A stretch of DNA of 64,000 nucleotides, taken from assembly GCF_016743795.2 (NCBI RefSeq), contig NZ_CP060138.2, positions 1 through 64,000 of the forward strand. The letters run 5' to 3'. How positions within the stretch are numbered: the first letter of the stretch is position 1; the number at the start of each line of letters is the position of its first letter. Below, piece by piece: positions 57,671 through 64,000 of this stretch. This DNA is from Rickettsia tillamookensis. GTDB lineage: Bacteria; Pseudomonadota; Alphaproteobacteria; Rickettsiales; Rickettsiaceae. Under the pieces are notes generated by a model, which worked only from the letters and a program-made list of their open reading frames with translations, was not told where the DNA came from and ran no database searches. The position numbers and the translations under genes are program-made.

Positions 57671-57698
57671 ATCATACTACTAAATTAAGAAGTGTCAA
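57671..57698 (-). promoter_or_regulatory. Near-consensus sigma-70 promoter
   Basis: Minus strand TTGACA (57693-57698), 16-base spacer, TATGAT (57671-57676), 53 bases before the ATG of the 163-residue gene. The -35 is a perfect consensus. Confidence 0.72.
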
Positions 57699-57707
57699 TA
57701 TTAAAAT

Positions 57708-58868
57708 TTATTTACTGATATCCTCTAAACTCCACCTAGCTTTTGGACAGAAGTTCAAAGGAGTAAATAGCTTATTATTGTAACGCTCAAGTCCTGCATA
57801 TGCAATCATTGCAGCATTATCGGTACATAAACGGATAGGTGGATAAATAAGCTGATAACCATATGTTTTAGCACAATTACTTAATATTTCTTGTAAATAT
57901 TTATTAGCAGCAACACCGCCGGCAATAACTATATTCTTCTTATCAAAATTATTTGTTATTTGTTCATATGCTCTAATAGCATCCTGTACCTTACTACTTA
58001 GAATTTCCCCTATAGTGAATTGAAAACTTGCTGCTATATCATTAATTACGTCATCATTTAGAAAGCTTGATTCAAGCGAATTTTGCGGCTTTCGCCTGTG
58101 CTCACGTACTTTTGTACGCTGCACAGGCTCTTCCTTAAATTCATCTTGTCTAAAACTTTCTAAATGATGACGGTCTTTATAATTAATTTCTTGTAAACTC
58201 ATTATAAAAGTACGCACGGCAGTTTTAAGTCCTGAAAAGGACATATTGCAATTACCGCTGTTAATTATAGGTTTTGGAAATTTATATTTATGAGGATTGC
58301 CAAGTTTTGCTCTTTTCTCAATTTCAGGTCCTCCAGGAAAGGCTAAGTTTAGCATTTTTGCTACTTTGTCAAAGGCTTCGCCTACGGCATCATCTATAGT
58401 AGATCCTAGAATTTTATATTTTCCGAGTCCTAAAACTGCTACAAATTGGCAATGTCCACCCGAAGCTAACAAGAGTAAATAAGGATAAGGGATATTATCG
58501 GTTAGCCTTGCGGTTAAGGCATGACCTTCTAAATGATTAATTGCAATAAATGGTTTTTTTAAAGCACTGCTTAGCGACCTTGCAAACATTGAGCCGACTA
58601 TAACACCGCCGATTAAACCTGGACCGGAAGTTGCGGCAATTGCATTAATTTCCGTTAATTTAGTGTTGCTCTCTTTTAAAACATTTTTTAATGCTTTATC
58701 TAGATTCGATAAGTGAGAACGTGCAGCAATTTCAGGTACTACCCCTCTAAAAACTGCATGTTCTGTATTTTGTGAAATGATTATATTAGATAAGATTTCT
58801 CGATTTTCGGTGATTATAGAAACAGCTGTATCGTCACAGCTTGATTCTATACCTAAAATTTTTATCAT
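57708..58868 (-). CDS. tsaD: tRNA threonylcarbamoyltransferase TsaD with an in-frame repeat
   Basis: The ASKHA-fold enzyme completing t6A37 of tRNA; TsaE is encoded at 15098. Motifs are [16 protein letters not shown], the iron ligands in [43 protein letters not shown] and GGPEIEKRA, and the C-terminal [16 protein letters not shown] with [14 protein letters not shown]. At 386 residues it exceeds the family by about 40; a palindromic element is translated near residues 234-273 ([11 protein letters not shown]). The insertion lies in a surface region between conserved blocks. Confidence 0.93.
   Translation of the reverse strand: MIKILGIESSCDDTAVSIITENREILSNIIISQNTEHAVFRGVVPEIAARSHLSNLDKALKNVLKESNTKLTEINAIAATSGPGLIGGVIVGSMFARSLSSALKKPFIAINHLEGHALTARLTDNIPYPYLLLLASGGHCQFVAVLGLGKYKILGSTIDDAVGEAFDKVAKMLNLAFPGGPEIEKRAKLGNPHKYKFPKPIINSGNCNMSFSGLKTAVRTFIMSLQEINYKDRHHLESFRQDEFKEEPVQRTKVREHRRKPQNSLESSFLNDDVINDIAASFQFTIGEILSSKVQDAIRAYEQITNNFDKKNIVIAGGVAANKYLQEILSNCAKTYGYQLIYPPIRLCTDNAAMIAYAGLERYNNKLFTPLNFCPKARWSLEDISK
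58050..58171. repeat. In-frame palindromic element in tsaD
   Basis: Perfect 16-base terminal inverted repeats GTCATCATTTAGAAAG (58050-58065) and CTTTCTAAATGATGAC (58156-58171). The interior shares GTGCTCACGTACTT with the other RPE types. Confidence 0.85.
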
Positions 58869-58948
58869 TTAATATTGAAACCGGTATTGGCTAAAAAAGT
58901 GGTGTTGTTGCATGAATACCAAATCATCATTGTTGCGTAGACCGTTTC

Positions 58949-59034
58949 CGTCATTGCGAGGAAAAACTGCAAGTTTTAACGAAGCAATCTCAGGATATTT
59001 AACGAGATTGCCACGCAGTCTGCTCGCAATGACA
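58949..59034. repeat. Palindromic repeat, family A
   Basis: CGTCATTGCGAGGAAAAAC at the left, GCTCGCAATGACAAC at the right, with extra half copies on both sides. It fills the 254-base gap between desaturase and tsaD genes. Confidence 0.8.
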
Positions 59035-59122
59035 ACTCGTATCCACATAACAATGCCTCCTTGCAATGACGAGACAACTGGTCCACGCAGGCAATGTCAA
59101 GCGAGAATGAAATCAAAATAAA

Positions 59123-60310
59123 CTATACCTTTAAAGTATTTAATTGATTATACAGCTTATAAATAGATTGTTCGGCATCAATAATTTTTTTATTAACTAT
59201 TTTTAGTAATTTTTCCGAAGGTTTTTCTGTTATTTGCGTTGCAGAACTTACTTGCTCTGCTAAATTTTTAAGTGATTCTTGTATTTCTACAAAAGATTTT
59301 TTAAATTGTTCTTTAATAGTAATAGATGATTCTTCAAGCTCTTTAATTTTTAAGCATAGATTTTCTAATAAATGATCTATTTTAGTTTGCATTAAAGTCA
59401 ATTTTTGCTTTTGTTTTTCACTAAGATAGCTTAAAGTTTCTTGCATTTTTGCCTGTATACGTACTTTTGTAGTACGTTCAAGTTCTGAAGCTAAACCTAT
59501 TTTGCTCATTAAAAATATTATCCATTTGTGAACGTCAAAATGATACCATTTTGCACCGTTACGATAATCTGAAGGGAAAGCATGATGGTAATTGTGCCAA
59601 TTTTCACCGAGTAAGAATAATGCCATCCACCAAATATCTCCGGCCGTGCCTTTGTAATATTGCTTACTACCGGCAAAGTGGCATAAAGAATTAACACAGA
59701 AAGTTGCTTGCTGCTGTAGGAATCTACCAAGTCCCATAAATAAAAATCCTGCATATGCCGATTGTATAGTACCGCCTACTAAGTAACCGATAAATAAAGG
59801 CACGACAATATTCATAAAAGCTGCTATTTGCCAATAATATTTTAGCTGCCATTTTAATAAATTGTTTTTCCCGTGCTTAGCCCAAGTAATGCGATCAATA
59901 GACTTATAGCTACCGCTTCCGACTAGCATCCATCCTATATGAGACCACATAAAGCCTAAAAATTTATTGTCAAATTTTAAAGAAGTATGCGGATCTTGGT
60001 CTTGATCCGTATATCTATGATGTTTATAATGATTCGATGCCCAAGATAAAGCCGGTCCTTGTAATGTTCCTGCAGACAGCATAATTAAGACAAACTCGGC
60101 ATATTTATTTATTTTATAGGCATTATGAGACCACAATCTATGCAAACCAATCCCAACGGTAATATTATTAATATAATAACTAGCAATTATAAAAATAACT
60201 TCAGTTAGTCCTATCCCATAATCAAACGAATATTTAACTACAAGAGATATAATAAAAATAGGATAAAATATTAAAGCAAATAAAGCAGGCTTATTTAGTT
60301 TACTTAACAT
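59123..60310 (-). CDS. Acyl-CoA/fatty acid delta-9 desaturase with coiled-coil tail
   Basis: A 395-residue membrane di-iron desaturase of the stearoyl-CoA type. The three histidine boxes are present: HRLWSH, HYKHHRYTDQDQDPH and NWHNYHHAFPSDY. Membrane helices flank them (PALFALIFYPIFIISLVV, YYINNITVGIGL). The last 110 residues form a Lys/Glu-rich coiled coil (EKQKQKLTLMQTKIDHLLEN) not usual for the family. It would introduce a double bond into membrane acyl chains. Confidence 0.92.
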   Translation of the reverse strand: MLSKLNKPALFALIFYPIFIISLVVKYSFDYGIGLTEVIFIIASYYINNITVGIGLHRLWSHNAYKINKYAEFVLIMLSAGTLQGPALSWASNHYKHHRYTDQDQDPHTSLKFDNKFLGFMWSHIGWMLVGSGSYKSIDRITWAKHGKNNLLKWQLKYYWQIAAFMNIVVPLFIGYLVGGTIQSAYAGFLFMGLGRFLQQQATFCVNSLCHFAGSKQYYKGTAGDIWWMALFLLGENWHNYHHAFPSDYRNGAKWYHFDVHKWIIFLMSKIGLASELERTTKVRIQAKMQETLSYLSEKQKQKLTLMQTKIDHLLENLCLKIKELEESSITIKEQFKKSFVEIQESLKNLAEQVSSATQITEKPSEKLLKIVNKKIIDAEQSIYKLYNQLNTLKV

Positions 60311-60584
60311 AAAATTTACAGTTTTTAGTTATAAAATATATAAATTGGCAACGAATAAATAGTATACATAAATATAATTAATAGATATTAACATACTTAA
60401 TGCATAAATACAAAGAAAATTTTGACAACAAAATTCTAGATTCTGTGAAAGAGAATTAAATTATTTATATTTTTAGGTATTTTTTAGCAAAAATTAATAA
60501 GATTTTTGCAGTAATTAGGTGTTCCTATCTCAAAAAAATCTTATGATTTACAGTAAAAAATAGATTAATTCTCTTTCCCAGAGC
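60311..60584. other. AT-rich intergenic region
   Basis: No gene seen. Arms ATAAGATTTTT (60497-60507) and AAAAATCTTAT (60534-60544) could pair over a 26-base loop and might serve as a weak terminator for the downstream end of the response regulator gene. Confidence 0.4.
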
Positions 60585-61292
60585 CTAATCATTCTCCTTA
60601 TTTAAACAATAACCGATAAAACGAACGGTTTTAATAATTAAATTGTCTTTCCCTAAGGCGTCTCTAATTCTATTTATATGAACATCTATAAGGCGTTCAT
60701 TAAAGGTCTCTTCACTTTCCCATAAATATTTTATTATTTCTTGACGCGAAAACACTTCATTTGGAAACTGAAAAAAAAGTCGCAAAATTTTAAACTCAGT
60801 AGGACCTAGACGAATATTCAGTCCATCTTTGTATACTTTTTCAGTATTTAAATCAATATTTATATTCTTAAATTTAATAATATTATCTTGTAAAACTGAC
60901 TTAGAACGTCTCAATAAGCTCTTTAAAGTACCTACTATTTGTTCAGATAAGAAAGGTTTATAAAAAAATAGTACGTTATCGTCTATTTCTGTTAAATTTG
61001 ATTGTTTGTTTGGTAATAAAAATATTATGGGTGTTTTAGAAAATTTATTAATTTTTCTAACATTATTTATTGTTATTAAAATATTTTCTTGTAATTCTGC
61101 ACTAATAATCATGATAGCAAGCGGCTGACTAAAAAAATAAGTTAATGCTTTTTCTAGAGTTGAAGCCCTAATTATATTAAACCCTGCTCTCTCTATATCA
61201 TTACTTAAAGAAATATTAACACTTTTTTTATTTTTTTCTTCTATAATTAAAACTTCAGGTAATAGCTTATCAAACACTGAATTAATCTCCAT
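60585..61292 (-). CDS. OmpR/PhoB-type regulator with a degenerate receiver domain
   Basis: A 235-residue protein. The C-terminal winged helix is canonical: INIDLNTEKVYKDGLNIRLG, PTEFKILRLFFQFPNEVFSR and DVHINRIRDALG. The N-terminal receiver-like domain (LPEVLIIEEKNKK...) has no phospho-acceptor: the strand reads PLAIMIISAEL where response regulators have an Asp; the later Lys in LFFYKPF is kept. It therefore probably works without phosphorylation, through dimerisation or another signal. No kinase gene is adjacent. DNA targets are unknown. Confidence 0.82.
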   Translation of the reverse strand: MEINSVFDKLLPEVLIIEEKNKKSVNISLSNDIERAGFNIIRASTLEKALTYFFSQPLAIMIISAELQENILITINNVRKINKFSKTPIIFLLPNKQSNLTEIDDNVLFFYKPFLSEQIVGTLKSLLRRSKSVLQDNIIKFKNINIDLNTEKVYKDGLNIRLGPTEFKILRLFFQFPNEVFSRQEIIKYLWESEETFNERLIDVHINRIRDALGKDNLIIKTVRFIGYCLNKEND

Positions 61293-61406
61293 TAATATTT
61301 AGTAAATAATTAAAAACTTTTGTAATAATTTTCTGATTTATTAGGGTTTATAGCAAACTTTTTATAAAAAGAAACAAAGAAATAATAATTTTTTTAAAGA
61401 TAATAC

Positions 61407-61435
61407 TTGAATTTAATAGTTTTAGTTGCTATAAA
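61407..61435 (+). promoter_or_regulatory. Promoter of the rpsF-rpsR-rplI operon
   Basis: TTGAAT (61407-61412), a 17-base spacer and TATAAA (61430-61435), 44 bases before the rpsF ATG. Confidence 0.62.
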
Positions 61436-61478
61436 TAGCTTTATTTTAAAGTTTGTTTGTTGGAGATTCTTATATATC

Positions 61479-61844
61479 ATGAGCTTTTATGAATCAGTTT
61501 TTATTATACGCCAAGACGTATCATTAAACGATATAGATAAAATCGTTGATGATTTTGCTAAAATTATTAAAGATAATAATGGCACTATCATAAAAAAAGA
61601 ATATTGGGGGTTAAGAACTTTAGCTTACAAAATCGGTAATAACAAAAAAGGACATTATTATTTTTTAGGTCTAGATATTACTGGTAATGTAAAAGAAGAG
61701 CTAGAAAGAAAAATGAAGCTTAACGAAAATATCATTAGATTTCTTACAATTAAAGCAGATTCAATTAGTAGTGAACCTTCACCGATATTAAAAAATCAGA
61801 GTACAGAGAATACTCCGGTAATTGATGTAACGATTAATAATTAA
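61479..61844 (+). CDS. rpsF: 30S ribosomal protein S6
   Basis: A 121-residue protein from the ATG at 61479 ([20 protein letters not shown]), preceded by GGAG. Conserved segments are [20 protein letters not shown] and [13 protein letters not shown], ending the core at [13 protein letters not shown]. It binds S18 on the 30S platform. An upstream in-frame ATG at 61407 falls in the promoter and is rejected. It heads the classic rpsF-rpsR-rplI operon. Confidence 0.94.
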   Translation: MSFYESVFIIRQDVSLNDIDKIVDDFAKIIKDNNGTIIKKEYWGLRTLAYKIGNNKKGHYYFLGLDITGNVKEELERKMKLNENIIRFLTIKADSISSEPSPILKNQSTENTPVIDVTINN

Positions 61845-61868
61845 ATTTGTAAGAATTAAGGTTAAAGA

Positions 61869-62156
61869 ATGTTAAAAAGTAATAATGCTAGTGAAACAGC
61901 TACTCGCAAGGTAGGAGATAAAACTGCTAAAAAAGTGTTTTTTAGAAGACGTAAAGGATGCCCTCTTTCTGTGCCTAACGCACCTGTTATTGATTATAAA
62001 AATCCTGAGCTTTTAATAAAATTTGTCTCTGAAGGCGGTAGAATGCTACCAAGCAGGATCACAAATGTTTGTGCAAAGAAACAAAGAAAGCTAAATAATG
62101 CTATTAAAATTGCAAGAATTTTAGCGTTATTACCTTTTGTATTTCAAGCTAAATAA
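61869..62156 (+). CDS. rpsR: 30S ribosomal protein S18
   Basis: A 95-residue basic protein with the family core [52 protein letters not shown] and [10 protein letters not shown]. Partner of S6. It lies 24 bases after rpsF. The N-terminal 20 residues are a short, unconserved extension. Confidence 0.95.
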   Translation: MLKSNNASETATRKVGDKTAKKVFFRRRKGCPLSVPNAPVIDYKNPELLIKFVSEGGRMLPSRITNVCAKKQRKLNNAIKIARILALLPFVFQAK

Positions 62157-62167
62157 AGGCATAATAC

Positions 62168-62683
62168 ATGGAAATTATATTAATAAAACCCGTAAGAAAA
62201 TTAGGTAAAATTGGCGACATGCTCAAAGTAGCAGACGGATTTGGTCGTAATTATCTTTTACCGCAAAAATTAGCTATTAGAGCTACTGAGCCTAATAAAG
62301 AGCTAATAGTTAAACAAAAACACGAATTTGAAGCAAAAGATAAGCAAATAAGAGAAGAAGTAGAAAAAATTAATGCTCTTATTAAAGATCAAAAATTAGT
62401 TTTTATCCGTCAAACATCAGATGAAGGTAAACTTTTCGGTTCGGTTACTAACAAAGAAATAGCCGATAAATTATCTGAAAATGTATCTTATAATATCTCT
62501 CATTCAAATATTATTCTTGATAAACAAATTAAATCTACCGGAATTTATACAGTTGAAATAAGACTCCATGCGGAGCTTAATGCTATAGTTACGGTTATTG
62601 TTGCAAGATCAGAATCAGAAGCACAAGATTATTTACGCGAACAAAAGACTGAAACTTCAGAAGATTTAGCTGAGTCAGCATAA
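62168..62683 (+). CDS. rplI: 50S ribosomal protein L9
   Basis: A 171-residue protein. The N-terminal rRNA-binding domain reads [20 protein letters not shown] and [16 protein letters not shown], followed by the long connecting helix and the C-terminal domain with [14 protein letters not shown] and [15 protein letters not shown]. The acidic tail [14 protein letters not shown] is extra. It ends the operon and is followed by a palindromic repeat. Confidence 0.95.
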   Translation: MEIILIKPVRKLGKIGDMLKVADGFGRNYLLPQKLAIRATEPNKELIVKQKHEFEAKDKQIREEVEKINALIKDQKLVFIRQTSDEGKLFGSVTNKEIADKLSENVSYNISHSNIILDKQIKSTGIYTVEIRLHAELNAIVTVIVARSESEAQDYLREQKTETSEDLAESA

Positions 62684-62694
62684 ATTTTTTCTAT

Positions 62695-62807
62695 CGTCAT
62701 TGCAAACGAACGAAGTGAGTGCGGCAATCTAGTTAAAAATTCTGATTTACAGAATTTTTTTAATTATTTTTCTGGATTGCAACAATGCTTCGCTCCTCAC
62801 AATGACG
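62695..62807. repeat. Palindromic repeat, family A, full copy
   Basis: CGTCATTGCAAACGAACG at the left, core AAATTCTG/CAGAATTT, CGCTCCTCACAATGACGG at the right, between rplI and tilS. Confidence 0.82.
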
Positions 62808-62923
62808 GTTCGGTGTCCATACAACAACGTCCCACCTATGCGGGAATAACATAATTCGTATACTACCGAATTAACTACAATATCCTTAAAAATAACTTTC
62901 AACAATACTAATATTTTTCAACC

Positions 62924-64000
62924 ATGCTATATGAAAAATTTGAGTATAATATCAATAATCTAATAGATAATTTTGGCTTATCTAAAATAGCGATTGCAGT
63001 CTCCGGTGGGAGTGATTCGGTAGCACTTCTTTATCTTGCTAATATTTGGGCAGAAAAAAATAATATAGAATTATCTGTTATATCGGTTGATCATAACTTA
63101 CGGGAACAGTCGAAGCAAGAGACCCATTATATCCAAAATATCAGTAATAGTCTAAATCGCAAGCATTATAGTTTATCTTTTGATCATCAAAATAATTTTT
63201 CCAATTTACAAGAAAGAGCAAGAGAAGGACGCTATGATTTGATGACAAATCTATGTCTAGAACTCGATATATTAGTACTTTTAACTGCTCACCATGAAGA
63301 TGATTACGTAGAAAATTTTTGTTTAAGATTAGAACGTAATAGCGGTATATTTGGACTTAGTAGCAGTAATATTAATTGGTATAACAATATACAAATAATT
63401 AGACCGCTATATAATATTCCAAAAAGTGAATTAGTAGAGTATTTAGTCAGTCATAATATAAAATGGTTTGAAGATGAGTCAAATTCATCTGATAAATATA
63501 GACGAAATGTTATTAGGCAAAAATTAGCTAAAGTCGAAGATTATATTAGACATATTTCCAAACCGGCTTATAGAGAGGAATTTAAAGAAGACACGGAAGT
63601 GCTTGCCACCGCAGCGTACACGCAAGTAACGGAGGATGCGAGTCTAGGCTTGACGTCTAAATTACCTCTAGAAACGAAGTTTGGGAAGATGTCTAAAGCC
63701 GAGATAATCTTACAACAACTCAAAACCAACAAACTTATAGAAAACGAGTTTAAGCCTGAATTAATATCGGCGATAGCTGAAGCAGTCAAAATTTTTGAAT
63801 ATGGCTTTGCTTTTCTTGATTTAGTTAAATTTGATAAGTTTTCAAATGAGGTAAAAGTACAGCTAATTAATTTTTTACTGATAATGATTAGTGGACAATC
63901 TAGAACAGCCCGTTTTTATTCGGTAGAACCTATTCTGAAATTAATTACTCAAGACGTAAACTTTAAAAATACCCTTCATGGCTGTATAATTAAGCGTATA
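62924..64000 (+). CDS. tilS: tRNA(Ile)-lysidine synthase TilS (3' partial) with an in-frame repeat
   Basis: The N-type ATP pyrophosphatase that converts C34 of tRNA-Ile(CAU) to lysidine. It starts at ATG 62924 ([13 protein letters not shown]) and remains open to the window end, so at least 359 codons. The PP-loop is [18 protein letters not shown], followed by [31 protein letters not shown] and [15 protein letters not shown]. Residues about 213-259 come from an RPE1-like element ([17 protein letters not shown]), translated in frame after the catalytic core. The C-terminal tRNA-binding part is cut off. Confidence 0.93.
   Translation, partial: MLYEKFEYNINNLIDNFGLSKIAIAVSGGSDSVALLYLANIWAEKNNIELSVISVDHNLREQSKQETHYIQNISNSLNRKHYSLSFDHQNNFSNLQERAREGRYDLMTNLCLELDILVLLTAHHEDDYVENFCLRLERNSGIFGLSSSNINWYNNIQIIRPLYNIPKSELVEYLVSHNIKWFEDESNSSDKYRRNVIRQKLAKVEDYIRHISKPAYREEFKEDTEVLATAAYTQVTEDASLGLTSKLPLETKFGKMSKAEIILQQLKTNKLIENEFKPELISAIAEAVKIFEYGFAFLDLVKFDKFSNEVKVQLINFLLIMISGQSRTARFYSVEPILKLITQDVNFKNTLHGCIIKRI
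63560..63700. repeat. RPE1-like palindromic element in tilS
   Basis: From about CCGGCTTATAGAGAGGAATT to GGAAGATGTCTAAAGCC. The translated peptide [11 protein letters not shown]...KLPLETKF parallels the insert in YoeB ([11 protein letters not shown]...KLPLEVEF). Confidence 0.82.

Noticed and set aside
60497..60544. 11-base inverted repeat as a firm terminator
   Set aside because: The loop is 26 bases and the stem entirely A/T-rich; kept only as a weak possibility in the intergenic note.
1..64000. CRISPR array or insertion sequence with transposase
   Set aside because: The interspersed repeats are palindromic, irregularly spaced and of several families; no regular spacer pattern and no transposase motif was seen.

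Overview
The window is AT-rich and looks like the chromosome of a Rickettsia, most likely of the spotted-fever or transitional (R. felis-like) kind. The evidence is the run lpxD-fabZ-lpxA, dusB, comEC-pcnB-znuA-tsaE, sca1, F0 ATP synthase genes, a protein-lysine methyltransferase, recF, algH, cvpA, tsaD, rpsF-rpsR-rplI, tilS. It also carries many palindromic repeats of the Rickettsia palindromic element (RPE) type, several of them in frame inside genes. Species is an inference; no database was searched.

Layout. 1-6.1 kb: end of a PPDK/PEP-synthase regulator, thioredoxin, a two-gene polysaccharide ABC exporter and a large FAD/iron-sulfur reductase-like protein carrying three repeats. 6.3-8.7 kb: lipid A and fatty-acid genes. 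9-12 kb: a YoeB/YefM module, a G+C-richer structured segment behind a good promoter (candidate non-coding RNA), an ankyrin-like protein and tRNA-Phe. 12.3-19.8 kb: dusB, a polysaccharide deacetylase-like protein, a RelE-type module and the overlapping operon comEC-pcnB-znuA-tsaE. 19.9-32.3 kb: the autotransporter sca1, tRNA-Glu, a leucine-rich-repeat protein and a very large lipase/STAND NTPase/TPR protein split by a frameshift. 32.3-36.2 kb: F0 ATP synthase genes, a DsbA-like lipoprotein and a CarD regulator. 36.5-42.7 kb: a lysine methyltransferase, an orphan antitoxin, recF, and a folate operon (folB-folKP-folA) ending in a CADD/PqqC-like gene. 42.7-51.3 kb: unknown helical proteins, an SCO-like protein, AlgH, CvpA and a second, frameshifted autotransporter. 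51.6-57.7 kb: a decaying accessory zone with a broken MazF/MazE module, a broken TPR protein, a phaB-like remnant, a frameshifted ADP-ribosyltransferase-like effector and an unknown gene with a near-consensus promoter and palindrome. 57.7-64 kb: tsaD, a fatty acid desaturase, an OmpR-type regulator with a degenerate receiver, three ribosomal proteins and the start of tilS.

How the genes work together. Housekeeping clusters cover envelope lipid A, respiration, folate, tRNA modification (TsaD and TsaE both serve t6A; DusB; TilS) and ribosomes. Between them sit host-interaction or conflict genes: Sca autotransporters, ankyrin, LRR and TPR proteins, a lipase-STAND protein, an ART-like protein and toxin-antitoxin modules. 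At least five of these accessory loci show single-base-type frameshifts, a sign of continuing reductive decay. The palindromic elements are the other main theme: they fill most gaps longer than 200 bases and have entered at least six reading frames.
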